DNA of 64,000 bases from Pseudomonas sp. (GTDB lineage: Bacteria; Pseudomonadota; Gammaproteobacteria; Pseudomonadales; Pseudomonadaceae): contig NZ_PEKX01000007.1 of NCBI RefSeq assembly GCF_002796985.1, positions 62,001-126,000 on the forward strand, read 5' to 3'. The notes beneath the pieces are model-generated. The model worked only from the letters and a program-made list of their open reading frames with translations. It made no database searches and was not told the origin of the DNA. The translations under genes and the position numbers were made by a program. Numbering within the stretch: the stretch's first letter is position 1; each line of letters starts with the position of its first letter. Below, in pieces: positions 42,456 to 49,725 of the stretch.

Positions 42456-44105
42456 ATGCGCGCGCGTCTGGCCGGGCTGATCCTGCTGTTGCCGCTCTGG
42501 GCTTGTGGAGCTTCTGCTCTGGCACAGGAGCAGGCGGCGCAGCTGGCCTGGCGCACGACGCAGGGCGACGAACTGTTGCGGCTCGGGCCGCAGCAGATGC
42601 TCGATCGCCAGCCGTTGCCGGCCGACCTGCACGCTCCGCTGGGCAGCCTGTGGAAGCTGTTCGTCTATGCCTGGCTCATCGATACCGGCCAGCATGAACT
42701 GGCCTACCAGTGCCATGGCGGAAGCAAGGAAGAGGTCTATTGCTGTTCGGCAGGGCAGAGCATCGAGCGCGATGCCGCGCTGGTGAAGTCCTGCGGCCTG
42801 TACTTCCAGCCGCAGCGCCTGGGAATTGATGGTTCGGTCTGGCAACAATACTGGCAGGCGCGCCACGCGCCGGCCTGGATCGCCCAGCTGGAAAAGCTGG
42901 CGCCGCAGACCGAAGTACCGGTCGCCGAGCTGCTCGATCAACTGCAGCACCTGCCGGCCCAGGAACAGGCGCGCAAGGTGCTGCTCGATGTCAGCCTTGC
43001 CGCCGACGACGGCCGCGCACCCGCCGCGCTCGGTGGACGCCTGCGGGTGAAAACCTGGAGTTGGGATGAAGGCGGCCAGCGTGAGGGTGGCTTCGCCGGT
43101 TGGCTGGTCGATGGCACTCCGCTGTGGGCGCGCGGGCCGGGCACCAGCAAGACGGTGCTGGCCAAGTACGGCAATGCCATCGGTGCCGCGCTGCCGGCAC
43201 CGTGGCCTCGCGATCCGGGGCGTTGCGTCGAGGTGGGGCTGTTCAGCCGCTATCCGCTGAAAGAAGTCTACGGCGCACGCAATCAGCCCGCCGCCGAAGG
43301 CTTGCTGGCCGGCCGGCAGAATGTGTTGTTCGCCAATGGCGTTCGGCTCGACGTGAACAGCAGCGGCGACCTTTTCCTCGAACGCGATGCGCAGGGGCCC
43401 CGCCTGACTGCCCGCCTGTCCCGCGAGGAGTACGTCGCCCGCGTGCTCGACCGCGAAGCTTCCTCCACGCCGCCGGAGGCGGCCAAGGCGCTGGCGGTGA
43501 CCATCCGCACTTATCTGTTGCAGAACGGCGCCCCGCGCGGCGACTGCCTGAATATCGACGACAGCAGCCAGCGCCAGCGTGTGGCGCCGCGACCGGCCAG
43601 CGAGGCGGCGCGTGGCATCGCCGCCTGGACTGCCGATCTGGTGCTGGCGGGTGGCACCGTCACCTATCACTCGGACGAGGCGGGGCAGTCGAAGCTGTCC
43701 TGGCGCGATGCCCAGGAGCAGGCCGCCAAGGGCCTGCGCTATGACGCGATCCTTGCCCGCGCATTCCCGCGCACCAGCCTCAGCCGTTGGAGCAACCCGA
43801 CCGCCGCCTGCCAGCCGCTACCCGAGGCCGAGCGCTGGCTGAAGGCACAACGGCGCGACTGGCGCCCGCGCCTGGAAACCGAGGCCGGTTATGAGGAGCT
43901 GCAGTCCTTCGCCGTGTGCCGCCTGAGCAGTGGTCGGCCCTACGTTGACCGCGAACGCCAGCGCATCTACGTGCGTGGCCTGTACTCCCAGCAGGACCGC
44001 CTCGACCTGGCTCATGAATACCTGCACCTGGCCTTCCAGGCGCACCCCAATGGACAAGACGAGGGCTACGTGGAAAGCCTGGCCCGTCGCCTGATACTGG
44101 AATGA
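42456..44105 (+). CDS. magE: MagE, DUF2300 (YfaQ-like) with PBP-like and SpoIID-like motifs
   Basis: A 549-residue exported protein with a signal peptide (about 1-24). The N-terminal half carries an ordered set recalling penicillin-recognising enzymes: S64-L-W-K67 (GSLWKLFVYAW), S112-C-G (KSCGLYF) and K199-T-W-S followed by GGFAGWLVDGTPLW. Residues about 322-360 (EEYVARVLDREASSTPPEAAKALAVTIRTYLLQNG) align with the SpoIID lytic-transglycosylase signature, with E334 at its catalytic Glu. It lies 3 bases after magD and overlaps magF by 4. The enzymatic reading is my inference; the family is formally of unknown function. Confidence 0.85.
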   Translation: MRARLAGLILLLPLWACGASALAQEQAAQLAWRTTQGDELLRLGPQQMLDRQPLPADLHAPLGSLWKLFVYAWLIDTGQHELAYQCHGGSKEEVYCCSAGQSIERDAALVKSCGLYFQPQRLGIDGSVWQQYWQARHAPAWIAQLEKLAPQTEVPVAELLDQLQHLPAQEQARKVLLDVSLAADDGRAPAALGGRLRVKTWSWDEGGQREGGFAGWLVDGTPLWARGPGTSKTVLAKYGNAIGAALPAPWPRDPGRCVEVGLFSRYPLKEVYGARNQPAAEGLLAGRQNVLFANGVRLDVNSSGDLFLERDAQGPRLTARLSREEYVARVLDREASSTPPEAAKALAVTIRTYLLQNGAPRGDCLNIDDSSQRQRVAPRPASEAARGIAAWTADLVLAGGTVTYHSDEAGQSKLSWRDAQEQAAKGLRYDAILARAFPRTSLSRWSNPTAACQPLPEAERWLKAQRRDWRPRLETEAGYEELQSFAVCRLSSGRPYVDRERQRIYVRGLYSQQDRLDLAHEYLHLAFQAHPNGQDEGYVESLARRLILE

Positions 44106-44926
44106 TCAGCATGAAACTCGCCCACGCGCTCCGCCTGTCCCTGCTCGCCAGCCTGATCCCGCTGGGCGCGCAGGCTGCCGAATCGCCGATCAGCCTGGAT
44201 ACCCCGCTGGGCGGCTGGCGCTCGGGCGATGGCGACAAGGCCGACTTCCGGCAGACGGTGAACTACCCGGCGTCCTCGGTGAACTCGCGGGAGGACCAGT
44301 CCGATACCGCGCGCATCCGTGGCGAAATCCGTGGCTTGCCCAAGGACAGCAAGGAGCCGGCGCGTCTGGTGGTGAACGGTGTGGCGATGCCGATGCGGGT
44401 CGAAAGCGATGGCAAGTTCGACCGCCCGTTCGCCTTCCCGGCGGGCTCCAACAGCGTCGAAGTCGTCAGTCCGGACGGCCAGCAGCGCAAGCGCGTGCAG
44501 TTCTACCATGGCGGTGGTGGCGGCGAAGTGGCGGCCAAGCTGCGGGTCATGCTGTCCTGGGATTCGGACAACACTGACCTTGACCTGCACCTGGTGACGC
44601 CCGATGGCGGGCATGTCTGGTACGGCAATCGCTCGCTGCCCAACGGCGCGGCCCAGGACGTCGACGTGACCACCGGCTATGGCCCGGAAATCATCGCCAG
44701 CCCGACTCCGCTCAAGGGCCAGTACCTGGTCTACGTGAACTACTACGGCGGCGGCTGGAGCTCGGATGAGAGCTCGGGCGACGTGAATGCGGCCAAGCCA
44801 CTGACCACGGCGCAGGTGACCATCGTCACGGAGGAGGGGACGGTGAACGAGAAGCAGGAGTCCTTCCTGATCCCCATGCGCCAGCCGGGCGAGCTGACGC
44901 TGGTGAAGCGGTTCAGTTACCCGTAA
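44102..44926 (+). CDS. magF: MagF, DUF2135 (YfaP-like) periplasmic protein
   Basis: A 274-residue exported protein with a signal peptide (about 1-28, GAQA-AES) and a DUF2135 domain: KLRVMLSWDSDNTDLDLHLVTPDGGHVWYGN, QYLVYVNYYGGGW and a C-terminal NEKQESFLIPMRQPGELTLVKRFSYP. It is the paralogue of magA. ATG 44102 overlaps the magE stop (ATGA); an ATG at 44111 with GGAA 8 bases upstream is an alternative start. It closes the mag operon, and a REP pair follows 15 bases later. Confidence 0.88.
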   Translation: MISMKLAHALRLSLLASLIPLGAQAAESPISLDTPLGGWRSGDGDKADFRQTVNYPASSVNSREDQSDTARIRGEIRGLPKDSKEPARLVVNGVAMPMRVESDGKFDRPFAFPAGSNSVEVVSPDGQQRKRVQFYHGGGGGEVAAKLRVMLSWDSDNTDLDLHLVTPDGGHVWYGNRSLPNGAAQDVDVTTGYGPEIIASPTPLKGQYLVYVNYYGGGWSSDESSGDVNAAKPLTTAQVTIVTEEGTVNEKQESFLIPMRQPGELTLVKRFSYP

Positions 44927-44941
44927 TGACACGAGCGCTTT

Positions 44942-45014
44942 CGTAGGAGCGGACTCCGTCCGCGATGGCTACCGGCGCGAGGCGAATCTTTCGCGGACAA
45001 GGTCCGCTCCTACA
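44942..45014. repeat. REP pair (GGAGCGGAC type)
   Basis: CGTAGGAGCGGACTCCGTCC plus GCGA and the inverted arm CGCGGACAAGGTCCGCTCCTAC are separated by about 25 bases. The element is of the same family as the pair at 11433 and lies just after the mag operon. Confidence 0.82.
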
Positions 45015-45034
45015 GGATCACGCCACGCTCGGTT

Positions 45035-45073
45035 TGTAGGGCGGATAACCCGTTCCGGGTTATGCGCCCTACG
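45035..45073. repeat. second palindromic repeat type
   Basis: TGTAGGGCGGATAACCCGTT and CCGGGTTATGCGCCCTACG form an imperfect hairpin with the stems GTAGGGCG/CGCCCTAC and ATAACCCG/CGGGTTAT. This 39-base palindrome differs in sequence from the REP elements elsewhere in the window. Confidence 0.7.
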
Positions 45074-45085
45074 CACAAGCGCCCG

Positions 45086-45339
45086 CTCTGGCTCTTGAGG
45101 TCTTCCAGAGAAGTCTCCGCACGCTCCGGAGTGCCCCTTTCAGGAGGCCGAAGGTGATCGGAATTTCAGGGGGAGAGCGGCATGGATGCCGCGCAAGCCG
45201 CGATTGGCCAGGGATGGCCCTTCGCGGCGGCCCTCTGAAATTCCGAAGAACAGAGGGTACTTTTCGCGAAGCGAAAAGCCGGATGTAGGGGCGAGACCTT
45301 TTGGTTCCTTTTGGGGCGTTTGCCAAAAGGGACTCGCCC
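45086..45339. other. gene-free block of successive strong stem-loops
   Basis: Five dyads occur in a row: CTCTGG/CCAGAG (45086-45110), CTCCG/CGGAG (45115-45131), the long-range pair CGGAATTTCAG (45159-45169) with CTGAAATTCCG (45235-45245), TTTTCGC-GAA-GCGAAAA (45261-45277), and GGGCGAG-A-CCTTTTGG (45289-45304) with CCAAAAGG-GA-CTCGCCC (45323-45339). No credible protein-coding frame runs through it. It could be a structured RNA, a dispersed repeat or a composite of mobile palindromes. The last dyad resembles intergenic elements I recall from other Pseudomonas genomes. Confidence 0.6.
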
Positions 45340-45427
45340 GAGGGGGCGAAACACACTGTCCACGCGCACTCCGAAGCGGCGCGGAAACACCAACCGCTAA
45401 GCGGCGAAGAGCTTGGTGCCAGAGAGG

Positions 45428-45817
45428 TCAGCCCTTCTGATCCGCCTGCCAAGCGTCGATCACTTCCTGCGCCGCACGGAAGGCGTCGATAGCCGCCGGA
45501 ACACCGGCGTAGACCGCGCAATGCAGCAGCGCTTCGCGAATCTCTTCCACCGTGCAGCCGTTGTTCAGCGCGCCGCGCACATGGCCTTTCAGCTCCTGCG
45601 GGCACTTGAGCGCGGTCAGCGCAGCCAGGGTGATCAGGCTGCGGGTCTTGAGCGGCAAGCCTTCGCGGTTCCACACGCCGCCCCAGGCGTGCTCGTTGAC
45701 GAAGTCCTGCAGCGGCTGGGTGAACTCGGTGGCGTTGCCCAGGGCGCGGTCGACGAAAGCGTCGCCCATCACTTCGCGGCGGACCTGCTCGCCGGCCTTG
45801 CGGTTGTCGTGGCTCAT
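45428..45817 (-). CDS. carboxymuconolactone decarboxylase (CMD) family protein
   Basis: A 129-residue protein of the CMD/AhpD-like fold. It follows PcaC in layout: an N-terminal QVRREVMGDAFVDRAL, HAWGGVWNREGLPLKTRSLITLAALTAL, and the ELKGHVRGALNNGCTVEEIREALLHCAVYAGVPAAIDAF block. PcaC decarboxylates 4-carboxymuconolactone in protocatechuate breakdown, but no pca gene is nearby and the gene is downstream of rlpA, so the substrate is uncertain. The start at 45817 (MSHDNRKAGEQV) is 10 bases after the rlpA stop; the frame is open upstream through rlpA without sense. Confidence 0.85.
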   Translation of the reverse strand: MSHDNRKAGEQVRREVMGDAFVDRALGNATEFTQPLQDFVNEHAWGGVWNREGLPLKTRSLITLAALTALKCPQELKGHVRGALNNGCTVEEIREALLHCAVYAGVPAAIDAFRAAQEVIDAWQADQKG

Positions 45818-45827
45818 TCTGGCTCCT

Positions 45828-46211
45828 TCAGAGACCTTCCAGGCGCACCGGCGCGGTGCCGGAGCGCAGCATGTTGAGTTGTTCGGCGGCCGCCTTGGAG
45901 ACATCGATGATCCGCCCACGGCCGAACGGCCCGCGGTCGTTGATGCGCACCACGACGCTGCGGCCGTTATCGAGGTTGGTCACTTTCACCCGCGTGCCGA
46001 AGGGCAGGGTGCGATGTGCGGCGGTCAGGGCGTTCTGGTTGAAGCGCTCACCGCTGGCGGTGCGTTTGCCATGGTGCGCCTTGCCGTAATAGGACGCGGT
46101 GCCTTCGGCGCGGTAGCCGCGGCCGGAGACATCCGAGTCGCTGTCATAAGACGTGGTGCTACAGCCGGCCAGCAGGGCCAGGCAGCCGACGAGAGCCATG
46201 GGTCGCAGCAT
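45828..46211 (-). CDS. RlpA-like septal lipoprotein (short form)
   Basis: A 127-residue lipoprotein with a type II signal peptide (LALLAGC, lipidated Cys about residue 16) followed by a complete double-psi beta-barrel (GTASYYGKAHHGKRTASGERFN, then LPFGTRVKVTNLDNGRSVVVRINDRGPF). RlpA proteins act as lytic transglycosylases on denuded glycan or bind septal peptidoglycan. Unlike full RlpA it lacks the C-terminal SPOR domain that targets the septum. GGAGG lies just before the ATG at 46211; the frame runs 10 codons further upstream. From memory it corresponds to PA4485. Confidence 0.87.
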   Translation of the reverse strand: MLRPMALVGCLALLAGCSTTSYDSDSDVSGRGYRAEGTASYYGKAHHGKRTASGERFNQNALTAAHRTLPFGTRVKVTNLDNGRSVVVRINDRGPFGRGRIIDVSKAAAEQLNMLRSGTAPVRLEGL

Positions 46212-46225
46212 CGAACCTCCGGACG

Positions 46226-46253
46226 AAAAAACGCCGGGCAAGCCCGGCGTTAT
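46226..46253 (-). terminator. terminator after gatB
   Basis: ACGCCGGGC-AA-GCCCGGCGT is a 9-bp perfect stem followed on the minus strand by TTTTTTCG, 12 bases past the gatB stop. It separates gatCAB from rlpA. Confidence 0.88.
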
Positions 46254-46265
46254 TGAAGTGTGGGC

Positions 46266-47711
46266 TCAGCCTTCGAGCTTCTTCTTCAGCAGTTCGTTCA
46301 CTTGCGCCGGGTTGGCCTTGCCCTTGGCGGCCTTCATGGCCTGGCCGACGAAGAAGCCGAACATCTTGCCGCGCTTGGCTTCGTCGCTGGCGCGGTACTG
46401 CTCGACCTGCTCGGCGTTGGCCGCCAGCACGTCGTCCAGCAGCTTCTCGACGGCGCCAGAATCGGTGTTCTGCACCAGGTCCTTGGCCTTGATGATCTCG
46501 TCGGGCGAGCCTTCACCTTCGGCCAGGGCGGCGAACACGGTCTTGGCTGCCTTGCCGTTGATGGTGCCGTCCTTCAGGCGCAGGATCATGCCGCCCAGGT
46601 GCTCGGCGGAAACCGGTGACTGTTCGATTTCCAGGCCGTCCTTGTTGAGCAGGCTGGAGAGCTCGCCCATCACCCAGTTGGCGGCCAGCTTGGCGTCGGC
46701 GCAGATGGTTTCTACCTGCTCGAAATAGTCGGCCATCTCACGGCTGGCGGACAGCACGCTGGCGTCGTAGGCGGACAGACCGTACTGGCTCTCGAAGCGC
46801 TCGCGCTTCTGGTCCGGCAGTTCCGGCAATTGGCCGCGCAGTTCTTCGAGGAAGCTCTGCTCGATCACCACCGGCAGCAGGTCCGGGCAGGGGAAGTAAC
46901 GGTAGTCGTTGGCTTCTTCCTTGCTGCGCATGGAGCGCGTTTCGTCCTTGTTCGGGTCGTACAGGCGGGTTTCCTGCACGACCTTGCCGCCGTCCTCGAT
47001 CAGCTCGATCTGGCGCTGCACTTCGTGGTTGATCGCCTTCTCGATGAAGCGGAAGGAGTTCACGTTCTTGATCTCGGCGCGGGTGCCGAACTCGGCCTGG
47101 CCCTTTGGGCGCACCGAGACGTTGCAGTCGCAGCGCAGCGAGCCTTCGGCCATGTTGCCGTCGCAGATGCCCAGGTAGCGCACCATGGCGTGGATCGCCT
47201 TGACGTAGGCCACGGCTTCCTTGGCGCTGCGGATGTCCGGCTCGGAGACGATCTCCAGCAGCGGAGTACCGGCGCGGTTCAGGTCGATGCCGCTCATGCC
47301 ATGGAAGTCTTCGTGCAGGCTCTTGCCGGCGTCCTCTTCCAGGTGCGCACGGGTAATGCCGACGCGCTTGACGGTGCCGTCTTCCAGGGTGATGTCAAGA
47401 AATCCCTTGCCGACGATGGGATGGTCCATCTGGCTGGTCTGGTAGCCCTTGGGCAGGTCCGGGTAGAAGTAGTTCTTCCGGGCGAACACGTTGCGCCCGG
47501 CGATCTCGGCGTTGATTGCCAGGCCGAACTGGCAGGCCATGCGCACGGCCTCCTGGTTCAGTACCGGCAGGGTGCCGGGCATGGCCAGGTCAACCAGGCT
47601 GGCCTGGGTGTTCGGGGCGGCGCCGAAGGTGGTGGCGCTACCGGAGAAGATCTTCGATTGGGTGGAGAGCTGTGCGTGGATTTCCAGCCCGATCACGGTT
47701 TCCCATTGCAT
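46266..47711 (-). CDS. gatB: Asp-tRNA(Asn)/Glu-tRNA(Gln) amidotransferase subunit B
   Basis: A 481-residue GatB beginning MQWETVIGLEIHAQLSTQSKIFSG, with ARKNYFYPDLPKGYQTSQ, the kinase-type cradle domain, and a C-terminal helical/YqeY domain (about 330-480). It activates and amidates misacylated Asp-tRNA-Asn or Glu-tRNA-Gln with GatA-derived ammonia, ensuring correct Asn and Gln decoding. It is the last gene of gatCAB, 11 bases after gatA, and ends at a strong terminator. Confidence 0.97.
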   Translation of the reverse strand: MQWETVIGLEIHAQLSTQSKIFSGSATTFGAAPNTQASLVDLAMPGTLPVLNQEAVRMACQFGLAINAEIAGRNVFARKNYFYPDLPKGYQTSQMDHPIVGKGFLDITLEDGTVKRVGITRAHLEEDAGKSLHEDFHGMSGIDLNRAGTPLLEIVSEPDIRSAKEAVAYVKAIHAMVRYLGICDGNMAEGSLRCDCNVSVRPKGQAEFGTRAEIKNVNSFRFIEKAINHEVQRQIELIEDGGKVVQETRLYDPNKDETRSMRSKEEANDYRYFPCPDLLPVVIEQSFLEELRGQLPELPDQKRERFESQYGLSAYDASVLSASREMADYFEQVETICADAKLAANWVMGELSSLLNKDGLEIEQSPVSAEHLGGMILRLKDGTINGKAAKTVFAALAEGEGSPDEIIKAKDLVQNTDSGAVEKLLDDVLAANAEQVEQYRASDEAKRGKMFGFFVGQAMKAAKGKANPAQVNELLKKKLEG

Positions 47712-47722
47712 GTGTGTCGTCC

Positions 47723-49177
47723 TCAGAATCCAGCCGGGGCTTGTTTGTGCCAGTCGGTCACCAGTTGGTACTGGTGCGCGACGTTGAGCAGGCGGCCTTC
47801 CTGGAAGTACGGCGCGAGCAACTGGACACCCACCGGCAGACCGTCGACGAAGCCCGCGGGCATGGACAGGCCCGGGATGCCGGCGAGGTTGGCGGTGATG
47901 GTGTAGATGTCTTCCAGGTACTGGGCGACCGGGTCGTTGTTCTTCTCGCCCCGTTTCCAGGCCGGGTTCGGCGTGGTCGGGCCGAGGATCACGTCGACTT
48001 CGGCGAAGGCGCTGGTGAAATCGTTCTTGATCAGGCGGCGAATTTTCTGAGCTTTCAGGTAGTAGGCGTCGTAGTAACCGGCGGAAAGCGCGTAGGTGCC
48101 GACCATGATGCGGTTCTTCACTTCAGCGCCGAAGCCTTCGGCGCGGGAGCGCTTGTACAGGTCTTCAAGGTTCTGCGGGTCTTCACAGCGGTAGCCGTAG
48201 CGAACACCGTCGAAGCGCGACAGGTTGGAGCTCGCTTCTGCGGGCGCGATCACATAATAGGCAGGGATCGCGTGCTGCATGTTCGGCAGGGAGATCTCCT
48301 TGACCACCGCGCCGAGCTGCTTGAGCTGTTCGACCACCTTCAGCACCGCGTCGGCGATGCGGCTGTCCAGACCGGCGCCGAAGTACTCCTTCGGCAGGCC
48401 GATGCGCAGGCCGGTCAGCGGCTTGGCCAGGGCGGCCAGGTAGTCGTCCACCGGCTGGTCGACGCAGGTGGAGTCCTTCGGATCGAAGCCGGCCATGGCG
48501 CCGAGCATCAGTGCGCAGTCCTCTGCGGTGCGGGCCAGCGGGCCGCCCTGGTCGAGGCTGGAGGCGTAGGCGATCATGCCCCAGCGGGAAACCCGTCCAT
48601 AGGTGGGCTTGATGCCGGTGAGGTTGGTCAGCGCGGCCGGCTGGCGGATCGAGCCGCCGGTGTCGGTGCCCGTGGCGGCCGGGATCAGGCGTGCGGCCAC
48701 GGCGGCAGCGGAACCGCCGGAGGAGCCGCCCGGAACGCGGGAGGTGTCCCAGGGGTTCTTCACCGGGCCGTAATGGCTGGATTCGTTGGCCGAGCCCATG
48801 GCGAATTCGTCCATGTTCAGCTTGCCCAGGCTCACTGTGCCGGCGTCCGCCAGGCGCTCGACGACGGTGGCGTCGTACGGCGAGACGAAGGCGTCGAGGA
48901 TCTTCGAGCCGCAGCTGGTGCGCACGCCCTGGGTGCAGAACAGGTCCTTGTGGGCGATCGGTGCGCCCAGCAGGGCCCCGGTCTCGCCTTTGGCGCGCCG
49001 CTCGTCGGCCGCCTTGGCCTGGGCCAGGGCGCTTTCCTCGGTGACGGTGATGAAGCTGTTCAGCTGCGGGTCGAGCTGCTGGATGCGCGCGAGCAGGGCA
49101 GTGGCCAGTTCCTGGGCGGAGAATTGCTTGTCGGCGAGTCCGCGGGCGACTTCGGCGAGGGTCAATTGATGCAGCAT
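47723..49177 (-). CDS. gatA: Asp-tRNA(Asn)/Glu-tRNA(Gln) amidotransferase subunit A
   Basis: A 484-residue amidase-signature enzyme. The catalytic Lys is in GAPIAHKDLF (about residue 75), with the Ser-cis-Ser-Lys motif and serine loop in VPGGSSGGSAAAVAA followed by GTDTGGSIRQPAAL. It hydrolyses glutamine and channels ammonia to GatB. It lies between gatC (19-base gap) and gatB (11-base gap). Confidence 0.97.
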   Translation of the reverse strand: MLHQLTLAEVARGLADKQFSAQELATALLARIQQLDPQLNSFITVTEESALAQAKAADERRAKGETGALLGAPIAHKDLFCTQGVRTSCGSKILDAFVSPYDATVVERLADAGTVSLGKLNMDEFAMGSANESSHYGPVKNPWDTSRVPGGSSGGSAAAVAARLIPAATGTDTGGSIRQPAALTNLTGIKPTYGRVSRWGMIAYASSLDQGGPLARTAEDCALMLGAMAGFDPKDSTCVDQPVDDYLAALAKPLTGLRIGLPKEYFGAGLDSRIADAVLKVVEQLKQLGAVVKEISLPNMQHAIPAYYVIAPAEASSNLSRFDGVRYGYRCEDPQNLEDLYKRSRAEGFGAEVKNRIMVGTYALSAGYYDAYYLKAQKIRRLIKNDFTSAFAEVDVILGPTTPNPAWKRGEKNNDPVAQYLEDIYTITANLAGIPGLSMPAGFVDGLPVGVQLLAPYFQEGRLLNVAHQYQLVTDWHKQAPAGF

Positions 49178-49196
49178 ATGTCCGTGTCCTTCTCGC

Positions 49197-49484
49197 TTAC
49201 TCGATGACTTTCGGGACGAGGTAGAGGCCGTCTTCCACGGCCGGCGCGATGGCCTGGTAGGCTTCGCGGCGGTTCTCCTCGGTGACCGCGTCGGCGCGCA
49301 GGCGTTGCGTGGCCTCCAGCGGGTGGGCCAGGGGCTCCACGCCGTCGGTGTCGACCGCCTGCATGGCGTCGATCAGGCCGAGGATGTTGTTGAGGGTATC
49401 GGTGGTACGCGAAATGTCGGCTTCCTCCAGGCCCAGGCGGGCGAGGTGGGCGATCTTTTCCACGTCGGAGCGTTCAAGCGCCAT
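49197..49484 (-). CDS. gatC: Asp-tRNA(Asn)/Glu-tRNA(Gln) amidotransferase subunit C
   Basis: A 95-residue GatC (MALERSDVEKIAHLARLGLEE, then PLAHPLEATQRLRADAV and the C-terminal DGLYLVPKVIE), the belt-like subunit that stabilises GatA-GatB. The start at 49484 was chosen because it gives the family length; the frame is open another 47 codons upstream into the mreB promoter region. It is the first gene of gatCAB, divergent from mreB. Confidence 0.95.
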   Translation of the reverse strand: MALERSDVEKIAHLARLGLEEADISRTTDTLNNILGLIDAMQAVDTDGVEPLAHPLEATQRLRADAVTEENRREAYQAIAPAVEDGLYLVPKVIE

Positions 49485-49636
49485 CGGGGGTCTCCAGCTA
49501 GAGCGGCCAGACTCGAACTGGGCCTGGCCGGACGGAATTTGCAGGGCAGGGAACGTAACCCGCGGCAGACGGTCGAAGGCCGCTGGGACGGGCCCGCAGG
49601 CCCGGAAAAACGAGGAATCTAGCATAAATTGCCGCC

Positions 49637-49665
49637 TTGCCCAAAATCCCCGTCATTGTTAGAGT
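49637..49665 (+). promoter_or_regulatory. possible mreB promoter
   Basis: TTGCCC (49637-49642), a 17-base spacer and TAGAGT (49660-49665) form a moderate sigma-70-like promoter 60 bases before the mreB ATG, in the 241-base region divergent from gatC. Confidence 0.4.
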
Positions 49666-49725
49666 TTGCCGCACTTTTTTACCCGCGCACTTTTCACCCA
49701 CGCGCCACCTATGGGTTTCTTTCCA

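Noticed and set aside
45186..45440. Small open frames on both strands in the stem-loop block, some starting with ATG.
   Set aside because: They run through the dyads, have no ribosome-binding site and show no recognisable domain; the inverted-repeat structure explains the sequence better.
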